In this document: positions 23,301 through 33,137 of the stretch, piece by piece
How the letters are laid out: the number at the start of each line of letters is the position of its first letter
Numbering within the stretch: position 1 is the stretch's first letter
DNA from: Phragmites australis
Taxonomy: Eukaryota; Streptophyta; Magnoliopsida; Poales; Poaceae
DNA: 64,000 bases
NCBI RefSeq assembly: GCF_958298935.1
Contig: NC_084927.1
Span: 38,568,501-38,632,500, forward strand
Direction: 5' to 3'
Program-made: the position numbers and the translations under genes
The notes under the pieces: generated by a model
Databases searched by the model: none
Told to the model about the DNA's origin: nothing
The model's input: the letters and a program-made list of their open reading frames with translations, nothing else

Positions 23301-26300
23301 AAATTTTATTTCAACTAGAACATGTAGCTGCTCACTAGAAAATTGGTTAACACTTACTGCTCAATTTATCTCTTTTGATTTTCATGTCGGAGAAATTAAT
23401 GTGATATCAAGTTGGAGCTGTCCAATCATGCGAAACCCATATTGTTTTAGCTGTTTCTTAGAATTTATGGAAACCGAATATATAATGCACCTTCTTTGCC
23501 ATTTTTATAGTTCATGGAAGCAATTAAATGTTTCACCTTAGTAGTTACATGCCATGTGAACAGTGTTAATACATTTTGATCACTCATAAGCACAGAAGTG
23601 TTTTCCCCATAGTAATATGCTGTCTGAGTACCCTGGATCTATGTCACCTGAAAGAAAAATTGATATGATATGCTATAAGGTCCAATTACATAAGGTATGA
23701 ACTCATAAAATTTTCTGTTTCTTGATGGATATCCTTTCAAGAAATGGAATATCCCCAAAGAAATCCACGGATAGAAGCGCGTGGAAGTTAGCAATTCACA
23801 TGCCAGAACCATAACTTATGCATCAGTCTTCTTATACCGTTATTACTTTTATTTTGTTACTATTACTAGTACCCAAGTCTCCTTATACCGTTATTATTTT
23901 TATTTTGTTACTATTATTAGTACCTTTAGTAGCATTATTGTTTTCATATCATCTTTTTAGTTGGATCTTGTGTGTTTCATCTCTAGCCTACCCCAACTTG
24001 CTCGGGACAAAGGCTGTTGTTGTTGCTGATGGATCTCCTTTCAAGGTGCAGATTGATCCTACTGCGGCTGGTGCGTTGTATGATAGGGAATTCGTTGTCT
24101 GCTCGTTGGACCTACTGTCAGGACTTGCGGAAGGTCTTGGCGCTGGTATTGAAAGCCTGGTAAGTTCTTCTCTTTCCATATGATCTGCTGCTGTTGTTAG
24201 ATATAAATAAATCTGTTATGGGCCTAGGCCTGGCCCATGGACCTGCCGGCCCAGCTGTGATCCAGGGAGCCCTGTGGCACTGTTCACGCAAAGCAGGCGT
24301 GAACAATATCCGCGGGTACTGTAGCCTAAAGCGTGGTTACTTGACCATTAAGTTTGTAGGACTAGATTAGGTAGCTTCTGGATTATTCCAAATTGTAATA
24401 GATTACTTAGGGGTCAAGTTGTCCTCTCTCTATATAAAGAGATGCAGTCTATCAATAAAGGGCAAGCAGGTTAAGGGATAGATTGGTAGAATGGTAGAAC
24501 CCCCCCCTCTCTCGCGCGCCGTTCAAGCTGCCGCACCTCCTCCCTCGCGTTCTCTCACTCCTCCAATCCCCCTCTAATGGATCCATGCCCATAGCAAATC
24601 TCTCCATTCTCTTTGAACTTATTAATGCCAGTACATTGACTGTCTCAATATCTATTATATTGTTTACAGAAATTACCAGTTTTGTTGTGCTCTAGGGGGT
24701 TGTACTACATGTGTTGGGTAGACAGGCCAGTCGGTGTCAATGTAGCAGGGTAGAGTTAGGCTTCAGAAACATGCTACAGTTTTGTCTGTATAGCAAGTAG
24801 TTTGGGTGAAGGCTACTTATGTGTGACTTCTCAGGCTTGAATCCTCACTTCTCACCAGGATGGTTGGATACAGTATTTTTTTTCTTTCTTCTGGAAAGAG
24901 CCAGTTCCACTTGTCCACTTGTTCTGTTGGCTTCACTGATTAATGGCATAAAGCGAACTTGAGTTTATTAAGACTAAGTACTGATGCTTGCCCATAATGT
25001 TTTGCTTTCTGAGGTATATTAAGACTTGATAAAAAACATAACGCAACTGTATGCATTGATTGATTGCTAGACTATGGAGTTATTAAAATAAGATTTTTCT
25101 ATTTTAGTCAAGAAGTTTGTGTTCAACATTAAGTATGCATTAACTGGATGTTAGTCTATGGCATTTTCAAGGGATGATTATTCTGAATATTGCTCGTCCT
25201 CTCTTTGCTGATTAAGTACTTAATTTTAGTATAATATCAGCAGCACTTTGATATCTATGTCATCTTCATTTCGGTGTAGGTTGCACAGAGCAATATGAGA
25301 GATCTACTTTTGCAATGCTGCATGGATGAAGCAGCTGATGTTCGACAAAGTGCTCTTGCTCTTTTTGGAGACCTTTCTAGGGTTGGCTGTAAACCACCAA
25401 AGTTCATTATTCATTATCTCGAGACAATTTTCATCCTATAAAAAATTAACACCCTTCGTTGTACTAGGTTTGCCCAATACATTTGCATCCACGCCTTCAA
25501 GAATTCCTTACTGTTGCAGCAAAGCAATTGGTAAGCATATTCTGTGTGGTCTATTATTATCTTGATTCAGTCCTCACATATTTTTATTGCTGCAGAGCCC
25601 TCAATCTGTGAAGGATGCTGTGTCAGTAGCTAACAATGCTTGTTGGGCTATTGGAGAGTTAGCAATCAAGGTTAGTGTCTGCTAGTGCTCAAACCATTTG
25701 GCATGGGCTTCCTCTTGCTAGATGGCACTTATAAGTTGTTGTGCACTTGCCTCCACATAGCTCGTTTCCTTGTGCTCTTGGTTGTGTTTTTGACATACTA
25801 GTACTTTGATATTTGTGAAATTTCTTGCATGTATGTCACCGATTTCTTGTTTCCAGATTGGCAAAGAAATCTCACCTGTGGTGATCACTGTTGTTTCATG
25901 CTTGGTCCCCATTCTGAAATCCCCAGAGGTAAATGAATTTTAAGGTCTTCTATCATGTTTTCTAGTTAGATTTCAGCTAAACGCCTACTTTTTTTTTTCA
26001 CGTTGATAGGGTTTGAACAAATCACTTCTTGAAAATAGTGCAATCACTCTTGGGAGGCTTAGCTGGGTCTGTCCAGACATCGTGGCTCCTCATATGGACC
26101 ATTTCATGCAAGCATGGTGCAATGCCTTGTGCATGTAAGTATCCTTTTTCTTGAGTTTTTATAGTACATCCAAAGAGTTTAAGAACGAAGGATGTGGTTT
26201 TCAAGCGTTCATGACAACACGTGAACCAGAAGTTTATCTATGCTTTGTTGCATTATGTATGGAACTAATATTTTTTTTGGTCTCATGCAGGATAAGAGAT

Positions 26301-26803
26301 GATTTTGAGAAAGAGGATGCATTCCATGGTCTATGTGCAATGGTACATGCACACTTCCTGACTAAGTGCTTACACTTACATTCTTCATAGCTTGTGACTT
26401 ACCTCTGGAATACTCGTTGGGTTATATCAGGTGGCAGCAAACCCTTCAGGAGCTGTGGGTTCACTAGCTTACATCTGCCAGGCCTGTGCAAGTTGGAATG
26501 TGAGTTGCGATTCCTATTGGATACTGTTTTTGACACCAGTGTTCATATTCCATATGAGCTTATTTTATTTGTGTGCAGGAGATAAAAAGTGAAGGTCTTC
26601 ACAATGAAGTGTACCAGATTCTGAATGGCTATAAGCAGGTAAAGTTGGTTTCTTTGTCAACGATGCCCCTTTGCAGTTGCGTTGTGCGATGAGAAATTAA
26701 AGTAATTGTTTTGCCGTAGATGCTTGGAAATGGTGGTTGGGAACAGTGCATGTCCGCCCTAGAACCAGCAGTTGTGCAGAGATTAGCTAGATACGGAGTA
26801 TAA
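14372..26803 (+). CDS. TRN1: Transportin-1 (karyopherin beta-2), nuclear import receptor
   Basis: Twenty-nine exons join without a frame break to 890 residues, the usual transportin length: 14372-14548, 16104-16391, 16568-16657, 16879-16956, 17029-17109, 17362-17412, 17787-17872, 18238-18304, 18390-18446, 18536-18565, 19018-19077, 19185-19301, 19839-19952, 20444-20542, 20763-20888, 20966-21040, 22329-22400, 22545-22655, 23018-23101, 24052-24159, 25280-25381, 25468-25530, 25596-25670, 25857-25928, 26010-26134, 26291-26342, 26431-26499, 26579-26638, 26720-26803. The protein is a HEAT-repeat solenoid that imports PY-NLS cargo and releases it on RanGTP. The N-terminus ([31 protein letters not shown]) and C-terminus (GWEQCMSAL) are diagnostic. 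The acidic loop of HEAT 8 is intact ([10 protein letters not shown] to [13 protein letters not shown], about 314-364) and built from several small exons. All introns are GT-AG. Confidence 0.95.
21108..22272. mobile_element. hAT-type non-autonomous element in transportin intron 16
   Basis: A perfect 8 bp duplication CTGCTACC flanks it (21100-21107 and 22273-22280). Ends are CAGGGTTAACC and the complement of GGTTCACGG-like sequence (CACGGTTCAC read inward), an imperfect hAT terminal repeat. Subterminal zones are packed with CGGTTACCG and TCGGTAACCG motifs in both orientations, as expected for transposase-binding sites. The 1165 bp body has no transposase frame. It lies between exons 16 and 17; both splice junctions remain intact. 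Confidence 0.85.
23825..23924. repeat. 51 bp tandem duplication in transportin intron 19
   Basis: AGTCTTCTTATACCGTTATT at 23825 recurs at 23876 with a few C/T differences, each copy ending TTAGTACC or CTAGTACC. Confidence 0.85.
23955..24033 (+). mobile_element. Au-SINE-like 3' end in transportin intron 19
   Basis: The string TCTAGCCTACCCCAACTTGC followed by GGGACAAAGGC and a TTG repeat matches my memory of the 3' end of Au-type SINEs, which are widespread in grasses and end in a short TTG tail. The tail stops about 20 bp before the exon 20 acceptor at 24051. Only the 3' part is recognisable; the 5' limit is approximate. Confidence 0.55.
24196..24592. mobile_element. LTR-like insertion (solo LTR or fragment) in transportin intron 20
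   Basis: This GC-richer block inside an AT-rich intron has LTR-type architecture: TGTTAG start, GGGCCTAGGCCTGGCCCA near the 5' end, a TATA box (CTATATAAAG, about 24431), an AATAAA at about 24454 and a C-rich 3' end. I could not find a convincing 5 bp target duplication, so the limits and the solo-LTR interpretation are tentative. Confidence 0.45.
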
Positions 26804-27414
26804 GGATGCGAAGAAGCTTGTGTGATTTATTCACCCACACCAGCGGAGAAAGAAGGCCATGATACTGGGCATGTCAGGGGTCGAGTGTGTGTGATTTTAC
26901 GTTTGTGAGGTGATGGATTCTGCCCGGCTGGTATTGTATACACGTGACGTGAGTGGTAAGAATTACCACGACAGAATGAGAATGTTTTGGATGGTCATCG
27001 GACCATGTCGATTTGTATTGGCTGGTTCAGTCAGTGGACTTGGTTTTGTTGTTTTTTTTTATTCCACTGACAGCACTCGCGCGGCAACATTGGGTCGTTG
27101 AAAGGTTTTGTAGCTTGTAATTTTGTGGGAGAAGAGATTAGGTGTAGGATTGTGTTCTCAATCTCTTGTTGACAGGGTTGTATCGATTCTATTCATTCCC
27201 CATAATAAAGATTGATCAAGTCTCTCTGCGTGTGTTCTGCAACTGTGCACTGCCTATGATCAATTGGTCTTCTTCTGGTGACAGTGCATCACTCGATAAG
27301 TTTGTTTGAGGGCAGTCTTGCTCGAGGGTTCGTAGATGAGAAATATTCGTACGCGGGTAGTAGACAGACACATGCACTCTACTAGTAGTACTTAACCGCA
27401 GCAGCGCAGATCAT
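26804..27414 (+). other. 3' UTR of transportin and short spacer
   Basis: The sequence after the stop is T/G-rich 3' UTR. A polyadenylation signal occurs at 27204. The remaining 200 bp before the purine-rich tract is the upstream region of the S17 gene. Confidence 0.6.
27204..27209 (+). promoter_or_regulatory. Polyadenylation signal AATAAA of transportin gene
   Basis: Canonical hexamer about 400 bases after the stop codon, followed within 30 bases by TG/T-rich sequence. Confidence 0.6.
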
Positions 27415-27503
27415 CCAGAGAGAGAGAGAGAGAGGGGGAGAGGGTGGGTCCCACGCACACACAGATAAGAGGAGAGATAAGAGAAGAGATAAGAGAAGAG
27501 AGA
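27415..27503. repeat. Purine-rich tract: (GA)n plus AGATAAGAG repeats
   Basis: An (AG)n run at 27418-27434 is followed, after a short CA-rich break, by repeated AGATAAGAGA units up to 27500. GAGA-type tracts are common in grass core promoters; this one lies about 400 bp upstream of the S17 start codon. Confidence 0.75.
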
Positions 27504-27769
27504 TAATCTCCAACGGTTTCCCTTCAGGGGCCAAAATCCCTTCACGACGGGATTTTCGTTCCCTTCAGCGCTCCAACGGTTTCCCTTCACGGTTCCCGTC
27601 ACGACGGGATTCCCAGGGTCATTCTCTTCAGAACGGGATTCTCTCTCCATTCCCTTCGCGATTCCCCTCGAGGGGAAGCTGTTGGAGATGAGAGGAAATA
27701 AAGGGAATGAGAACGGGGAAGGGAATCGGGAAGGGAACGAAATGAAGGGAATATGGTTGGAGATGGTCT
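27501..27769. mobile_element. Mutator-type MITE in the S17 promoter region
   Basis: Ends are AGATAATCTCCAAC and, read inward from the right, AGACCATCTCCAAC, differing at two positions. Internally TTCCCTTCA repeats pair with TGAAGGGAA. Both sides carry AAGAGAAGAG (27491-27500 and 27770-27779), a 10 bp duplication; the surroundings are themselves AAGAGA-rich, so the duplication is weaker evidence than usual. The right end is about 110 bp before the S17 start codon, so the element may supply leader or promoter sequence. Confidence 0.65.
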
Positions 27770-27878
27770 AAGAGAAGAGAGCTTGGACTGAAGCTGAAGC
27801 TGAAGCAACCTTATCCCTTGCCCGCCTCCCTCCCGAGCCCTTCCGCCTCCACCGGGTAATTCCGCTAGACAGCAGAGG

Positions 27879-28304
27879 ATGCTGCTCAGCTCCCCCTTCG
27901 TCTCCCCACTGCAGCTCCAGCCTATCGCTCATGGCAGGGCGGGAAGGCCGTCGGCGCTGAGGATCGAGGCGGCCAAGCAGCTGACGGGTCGGGTCGTGAC
28001 GACCAAGGCGAACAAGACGGTGGGGGTGGAGGTGGTGCGCCTGGCGCCGCACCCCAAATACAAGCGCCGGGAGCGCATCAAGAAGAAGTACCAGGCGCAC
28101 GACCCGGACAACCAGTTCAAGGTCGGCGACATCGTCGAGCTCTGCCGCTCCCGCCCCATCTCCAAGACCAAGCACTTCCTCGCCGTCCCGCTCCCGCCCC
28201 GCGACACCCGCCGCAAGTCGCAGCTCCTCCCGCCACTCCAGTCCCAGGCCGACGACACCACCGCAACCCAGGAGCAGACGCCGCCGCCGCCGCCGTCCGA
28301 GTGA
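27879..28304 (+). CDS. RPS17: 30S ribosomal protein S17, chloroplast (nuclear gene)
   Basis: Single exon, 141 residues. The first 33 residues are a Ser/Pro/Ala/Arg-rich plastid transit peptide. The S17 core follows (about 34-105): LTGRVVTTKANKTVGVEV, YKRRERIKKKYQAHDPDN, KVGDIVELCRSRPISKTKHF. S17 binds 16S rRNA in the small subunit body. A plant-type C-terminal extension rich in Gln and Pro ends in a proline run and PSE. The ATG at 27879 is the first in frame and gives a transit peptide of normal length. GC content is much higher than in the transportin gene just upstream. The neighbour downstream is the 3' end of a LINE, about 320 bp past the stop. Confidence 0.95.
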   Translation: MLLSSPFVSPLQLQPIAHGRAGRPSALRIEAAKQLTGRVVTTKANKTVGVEVVRLAPHPKYKRRERIKKKYQAHDPDNQFKVGDIVELCRSRPISKTKHFLAVPLPPRDTRRKSQLLPPLQSQADDTTATQEQTPPPPPSE

Positions 28305-28899
28305 CCTTCCTCCTGGAATCCATGTCATCATATCGGCTCTTGTGTTCACATATGCTTTGCTTCCCAATGTTTCCCTTCTTCCTTTCTTGTCCCCGCCACC
28401 AGCCGGAATGAACTAGTATAATTTCGGTTTGCAATTTTTCACTAGTATACATTCCCATTTCAATTTCATTTCTTCCAAGATGAACGTGTGCTTGTATCAT
28501 GTAATCTAGTGTTCGAATTCTTTCGATGCTCGAGGATGACAAGCATGTTCCTCCGGCTGCAGTGTGCCTTTGTTCACTCAAAATAGATCAAGTTGCGAAC
28601 AATTGGCACTTGTTTTAGCCGGACCTCTTTTTTTTTTTTAACGCGGGGATTCTTCATTTCCATTAACCGGAACAAACAGTACATATTTCAGAAGTTTATA
28701 GATAGGAATATTAAGACAGGATAAAACTGGATATCAAACAGTACCAACAAACCATTAGAGACACTTCAGGAACAGTCTATACCGATAGCGAAAGAGAACC
28801 CCTAATAACCAGATCACTAAGTTTCATCAGAAGACAAGTCAATTCAGGTGGAGATTCTATCAGATAGAAGTATCATCATCATCCTACTCCTGAAGATCA

Positions 28900-31800
28900 T
28901 CATCCTGCATAAGCCTTAAGCGATCGTCAGCTGGAGCTTAAGATGATTGTTGTTGAGCCAGAACATGAGAGACAGTCTGCAACAAGCTTTGTGCTCCATG
29001 GATAAGATCCTCCCTGCTCTTCTCTTTCAGATAATCTATCCAAATATGTCAGAAGGAGCAAGCGTGAAAAACAATTTTACTAAAATGTTGAATCAGTTTT
29101 TTTATCAAAACATGCTCTGTCGTGGGCTTTCCAGATAGCCTAACAGATAGAAGCAAGACCAGCCGTGAAGAAGATCTTGCCCTTTTTAACATGAGACTCA
29201 ACCCAATCAAAATATTGAAGAACAGAGCTAGAAATAGTTGCAGCCCCAATCCAAACAACCACAAAACCCCACACAACTTTGGCAATAGGGCATAAGAAGA
29301 ACAAGGGCCTACCGCTCTCGGGTTGGGATCCCTAACCTATCTTTTTTTTAGCATATTATCTTTAGTAAGTAGAGCATCTTGTTCAAGAAACCAAAGGAAA
29401 AATTTGACCTTCATAGGAATCTTAGCTCTCCATATATGAGTAAAAGGATTGTTAAGAGCATCTCTCACCAACCACTCATACATTGATTTAACAGTGTAAC
29501 CTCCCTTGGAGTGAAAGGACCAAAAAATACAATCCTTATTTTCTAAAAGGTTAACATGAAATAACTCTCTTTTAATCTCCTCCTCTCATTGAACATACAA
29601 TTCACCAGAAAACCACCTCCTAAAAGAGGCCTGCCACAAATTCAAACACATCCTGTACAATAACATTCTTATTCTCACATAAATTATACATAGTAGTATA
29701 CAGTAAAGAAAGAGGTTTGTTATTAATTCTGGAATCTTCCCAGAATTTAGTTTTTTTTGCCATCACCAACCTTCATCTTCCTACCTTGAAGATACATGTG
29801 TCCGACTTTCAAAAGGTCAGACCAACAAGTGGAGTCATTATGTTTGCGCTGCACAAGAGTAAAAGGAGTGTTCTTTAAGTATTTCTTCTTCATAATTTCT
29901 TGCCACATCCCATTCCCTTGTTCAAGCCTCCACCACCATTTGCATAGTAAGGCATAATTCAATTTTCTGATTACTTTGATACCTAGACCCCTTTTTTTCT
30001 TAGGTCTGTAGATTTTATCCTAGACAACTAAATGATACTTCTTCTTAGTGCCTCCCCCTTGCCAAAAGAATTTCCTACTAGCCAAATCAATTCTCTTAAG
30101 TACTATCTTGGGCATCAAATACATAGACATATGGTATATGAGGATTTTAGACATACTAGCATTAATCAAAGTAACCCTTCATCCAATAGACATTAAGCCT
30201 CCCTTCCATACTTCAAGTTTTTTGAAAAAAAATCCTCAACGTACACACAATCAGCCACATGTAATCTACTAGGGCTAACGGGAACACCCAAATATCTAAT
30301 TGGGAAGTGACCAATTTGACAATGGAACAACTCTGCATATTCAACAACAATGAACTCATCACCTCCCAAACAAATAACCTCACTTTTCTGAAAGTTAATC
30401 TTGAAGCCAAATATCAACTTATATAAATACAAAAGTAATGTGAGATTATTAGCCTTGGCTATGTTATTCTCAAGACAAAAAATTGTATCATCAGCATACT
30501 AAAGAATGTCAATGCCATTTTCAAAAAATGCGAAGCCATCCTAGTAATTTTCCCTTGGGACTGAGCCAAATGAACCATCTTAGCGAAACAATCAATAGCC
30601 AAACTGAGAAGAAAAAGGGTCACTTGTCTCACCCCCATGTGACTAGTGAAATGAGGGTCAATCTGGTTGTTTAGCTTAACACTAAGGGTTCCTTCTCTGA
30701 CCACATTTTTAATCCAAACTTTCCATTTAGCACTAAAGCCCCTTATGTCCAAACATTTAAAGAGGAAATCCCAACTTACTTTATCATAAGTTTTTTCAAA
30801 ATCAATCTTAAGCACCAAACTAATCTGATGATTTCTTTTGGTTTCATGAAGCAATTCATGCAGAGACAAAACACCATCCATAATATTTCGATTCTTAATG
30901 AAAGCATTTTGACACTTATTAATCAATTTCTACATGAAAGGCTTCATTCTTAAGGTCAACACCTTAGTAATTCACTTATAAGAACATTTGAGAAGACATA
31001 TAAACATATATTGTTGGATTCTTTCAGCATCTGAAACTTTTGGAAGCAAGGTGATAACACCATAGTTCAAATGACTAATATCAATTTCACCTTCATAAAA
31101 CTTTTGGAACAAAACAATGAAATCCTACTCAACAATTTCCCAATAGTGGTGATAGAATTCTGAAGGAAAACCGTCAGGACCAGTTGCCTTGTTGGTTTCC
31201 ATATGGAATAAAGCATTTTTAATTTCACTTTCCATAAAAGGTTTATCTACAGTCTCATTATCTAGATCATTCAACTTCTCATGATTTCCCCACACTAGCT
31301 GATCAAGCCCAATACCATTACTTACTTCCTTACCAAATAGCTCTTCAGAATAAGCTGTGGCATGCTGAAGTAAATTCTCATCCCCGTATATCTTGTCCCT
31401 TCATGTGTTAAAGAAAAAATAGTTTTTTTCTTCTTCTTCTACCATTAGCAACACTATGAAAAAACTTTGTATTATTGTCAACTTTTAGTGGCCAAGTGGT
31501 ATGAGATCTTTTAGACCAATAAAGCTCCTCATCCAGCAACATTTTTTTCAACTCAGCACTGGTCATCATTTTTCTATTTGTAGTATTAAAATCAAGAGGG
31601 TCATTTTCCTCCATTAATTCTATTTGTGATAACTCTTCCCTCAAAATGTTCCTTTTCTTTCTGTTTTGGCCTGACAAGTTGCCACCCCATCCTTTGAGAT
31701 GCTTTCTCTGTTTTTTCAACTTTTGAATAACCACATCCAGGATATTCTTACAAACCACCTTAGATTCCCAAATTTTATGAACCTCATCTTTAAACTGCTT

Positions 31801-32119
31801 GTTATCAAGCCAAGACAACTCAAATTGAAAATGTGGTTTATTTAACTTTTTATTATTGTTAGAGGAAATGAGGAGAATGTTATGATTAGATCTATCTCTG
31901 ATAATTTTTTCGTGGAAGAATCAAGTAATTCTTGAAATACAATGACCAAATATATCTGGCATTAGGATCAAATTTCCTAAGATCACCAGAAGAAAAATCT
32001 TTCTTCATGGTTTCTTGAATACACACAAAATCCAGCTGCTGGGAATACAAAAAATCTACAAGACAAGAGCCCATCCCTTTCTTACAGAAGCCCCTACAGT
32101 TCCAAAAATAACCCTTCAT
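28900..32119 (-). pseudogene. LINE ORF2 remnant (endonuclease, reverse transcriptase)
   Basis: Readable blocks in order: an APE-type endonuclease N-terminus with FWNCRGF and QLDFVCIQET; a linker with ERWKQRSHTTW-like sequence near 31500 (YWSKRSHTTWPLKVDNNTKF); the RT core with NAFIKNRNIMDGVLSLHELL, KIDFEKTYDKVSWDFLF and a degraded YADD region; and the post-RT block with LLCKWWWRLE. At least four breaks separate these blocks. Confidence 0.8.
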
Positions 32120-32916
32120 GAATATCTTTTAGGTTTCTTTCTTACTCCCTCACATGTCTATGTGATTTGGAAACTCCTTCTTTTAAGGCTCCTGGTCTCG
32201 GGATCTTTTTTTTAATGCATAGAGAAGCAATTTTCATTCTAGAATTATTTCTCTTCTTGGGAGAGTAGCCCACTGTTTCATTATCAGAAACCAGAGACTT
32301 ATTCTTACTTAACATAGTAGGAGAAGAGATTTTCTCAATAAAAGCAACCTAAGCTAAGGGGATAACAGGGGGTTGAGATTTGGAAGCTAGTGCAGCTCTA
32401 GCATCATCCATATTTTTATTACATTAATAATTTCAAAATCAGAGGACTTAAGCATCATACCCATTCCAAATGCTTTATCTATAATATGATCCACAAACAT
32501 TGAGTTGAATGAATTATTGTTTTGAATAATACCAGAACAAATGGATGTACCCTCAAGGTTTCTTTTCTTTGTCCTTTGAACAACAACCTCTTCAATTGTG
32601 AGACCCACTAGATGAGCAGTTCTCTCACTAGTCCTTGTTGGAGCAGGAGCTTGAGGAAGAGGATTAACCACATTCCTTCCATGAAGTCCTTCATCCAGCT
32701 TGTCATCATTCTTCTGGAAAAAATATCCACACCACAACCTATTTTCTCCCCCTTAAAAGCTGACATTTCCTCCCCCTTAAAAGCTGTCATTTCCTCCTCT
32801 GCAATTTTTTGCATCTCCAAAGCATGACATCTGACCAGACCAGGAAAGTGGGAGTCCTCCTACATATGAGATCCCATTTTAAGAAACACAGAGGGATCCA
32901 TCTCATTAGATGGAGG

Positions 32917-32940
32917 ATCATCATCATCATCATCATCATC
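32917..32940. repeat. (ATC)n microsatellite in LINE ORF1
   Basis: Seven to eight ATC units; on the minus strand it encodes an Asp run. Confidence 0.85.
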
Positions 32941-33120
32941 AAAATACTCAACTCCTTTAAGAGCATCAATTTTTTCTATATCCAGATCATCAGTGCCCCC
33001 ACTTTTGTCTTTTTCAAGAGGATCAAAATCAGATTGATCCATGCTTGTTGCCACACCACAAGACCCAGAAGATGCCATACCAGACTTGGATTTACTCCTC
33101 ATCATATGCTGATTTTTTTT

Positions 33121-33137
33121 GGGGGGGGGGGGGGGGG
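33121..33137 (+). repeat. Homopolymer of 17 G, preceded by 8 T
   Basis: An uninterrupted T8-G17 stretch at 33113-33137 within the dead LINE ORF1. Expected to be length-unstable and error-prone in sequencing. Confidence 0.9.

Noticed and set aside
24196..24592. Calling this a certain solo LTR with defined ends.
   Set aside because: No matching 5 bp flanking repeats could be found, so only an LTR-like block is claimed.
27418..27434. (GA)n tract as a CRISPR-like or structured array.
   Set aside because: A simple microsatellite; no spacer structure, and the genome is a plant nuclear genome.
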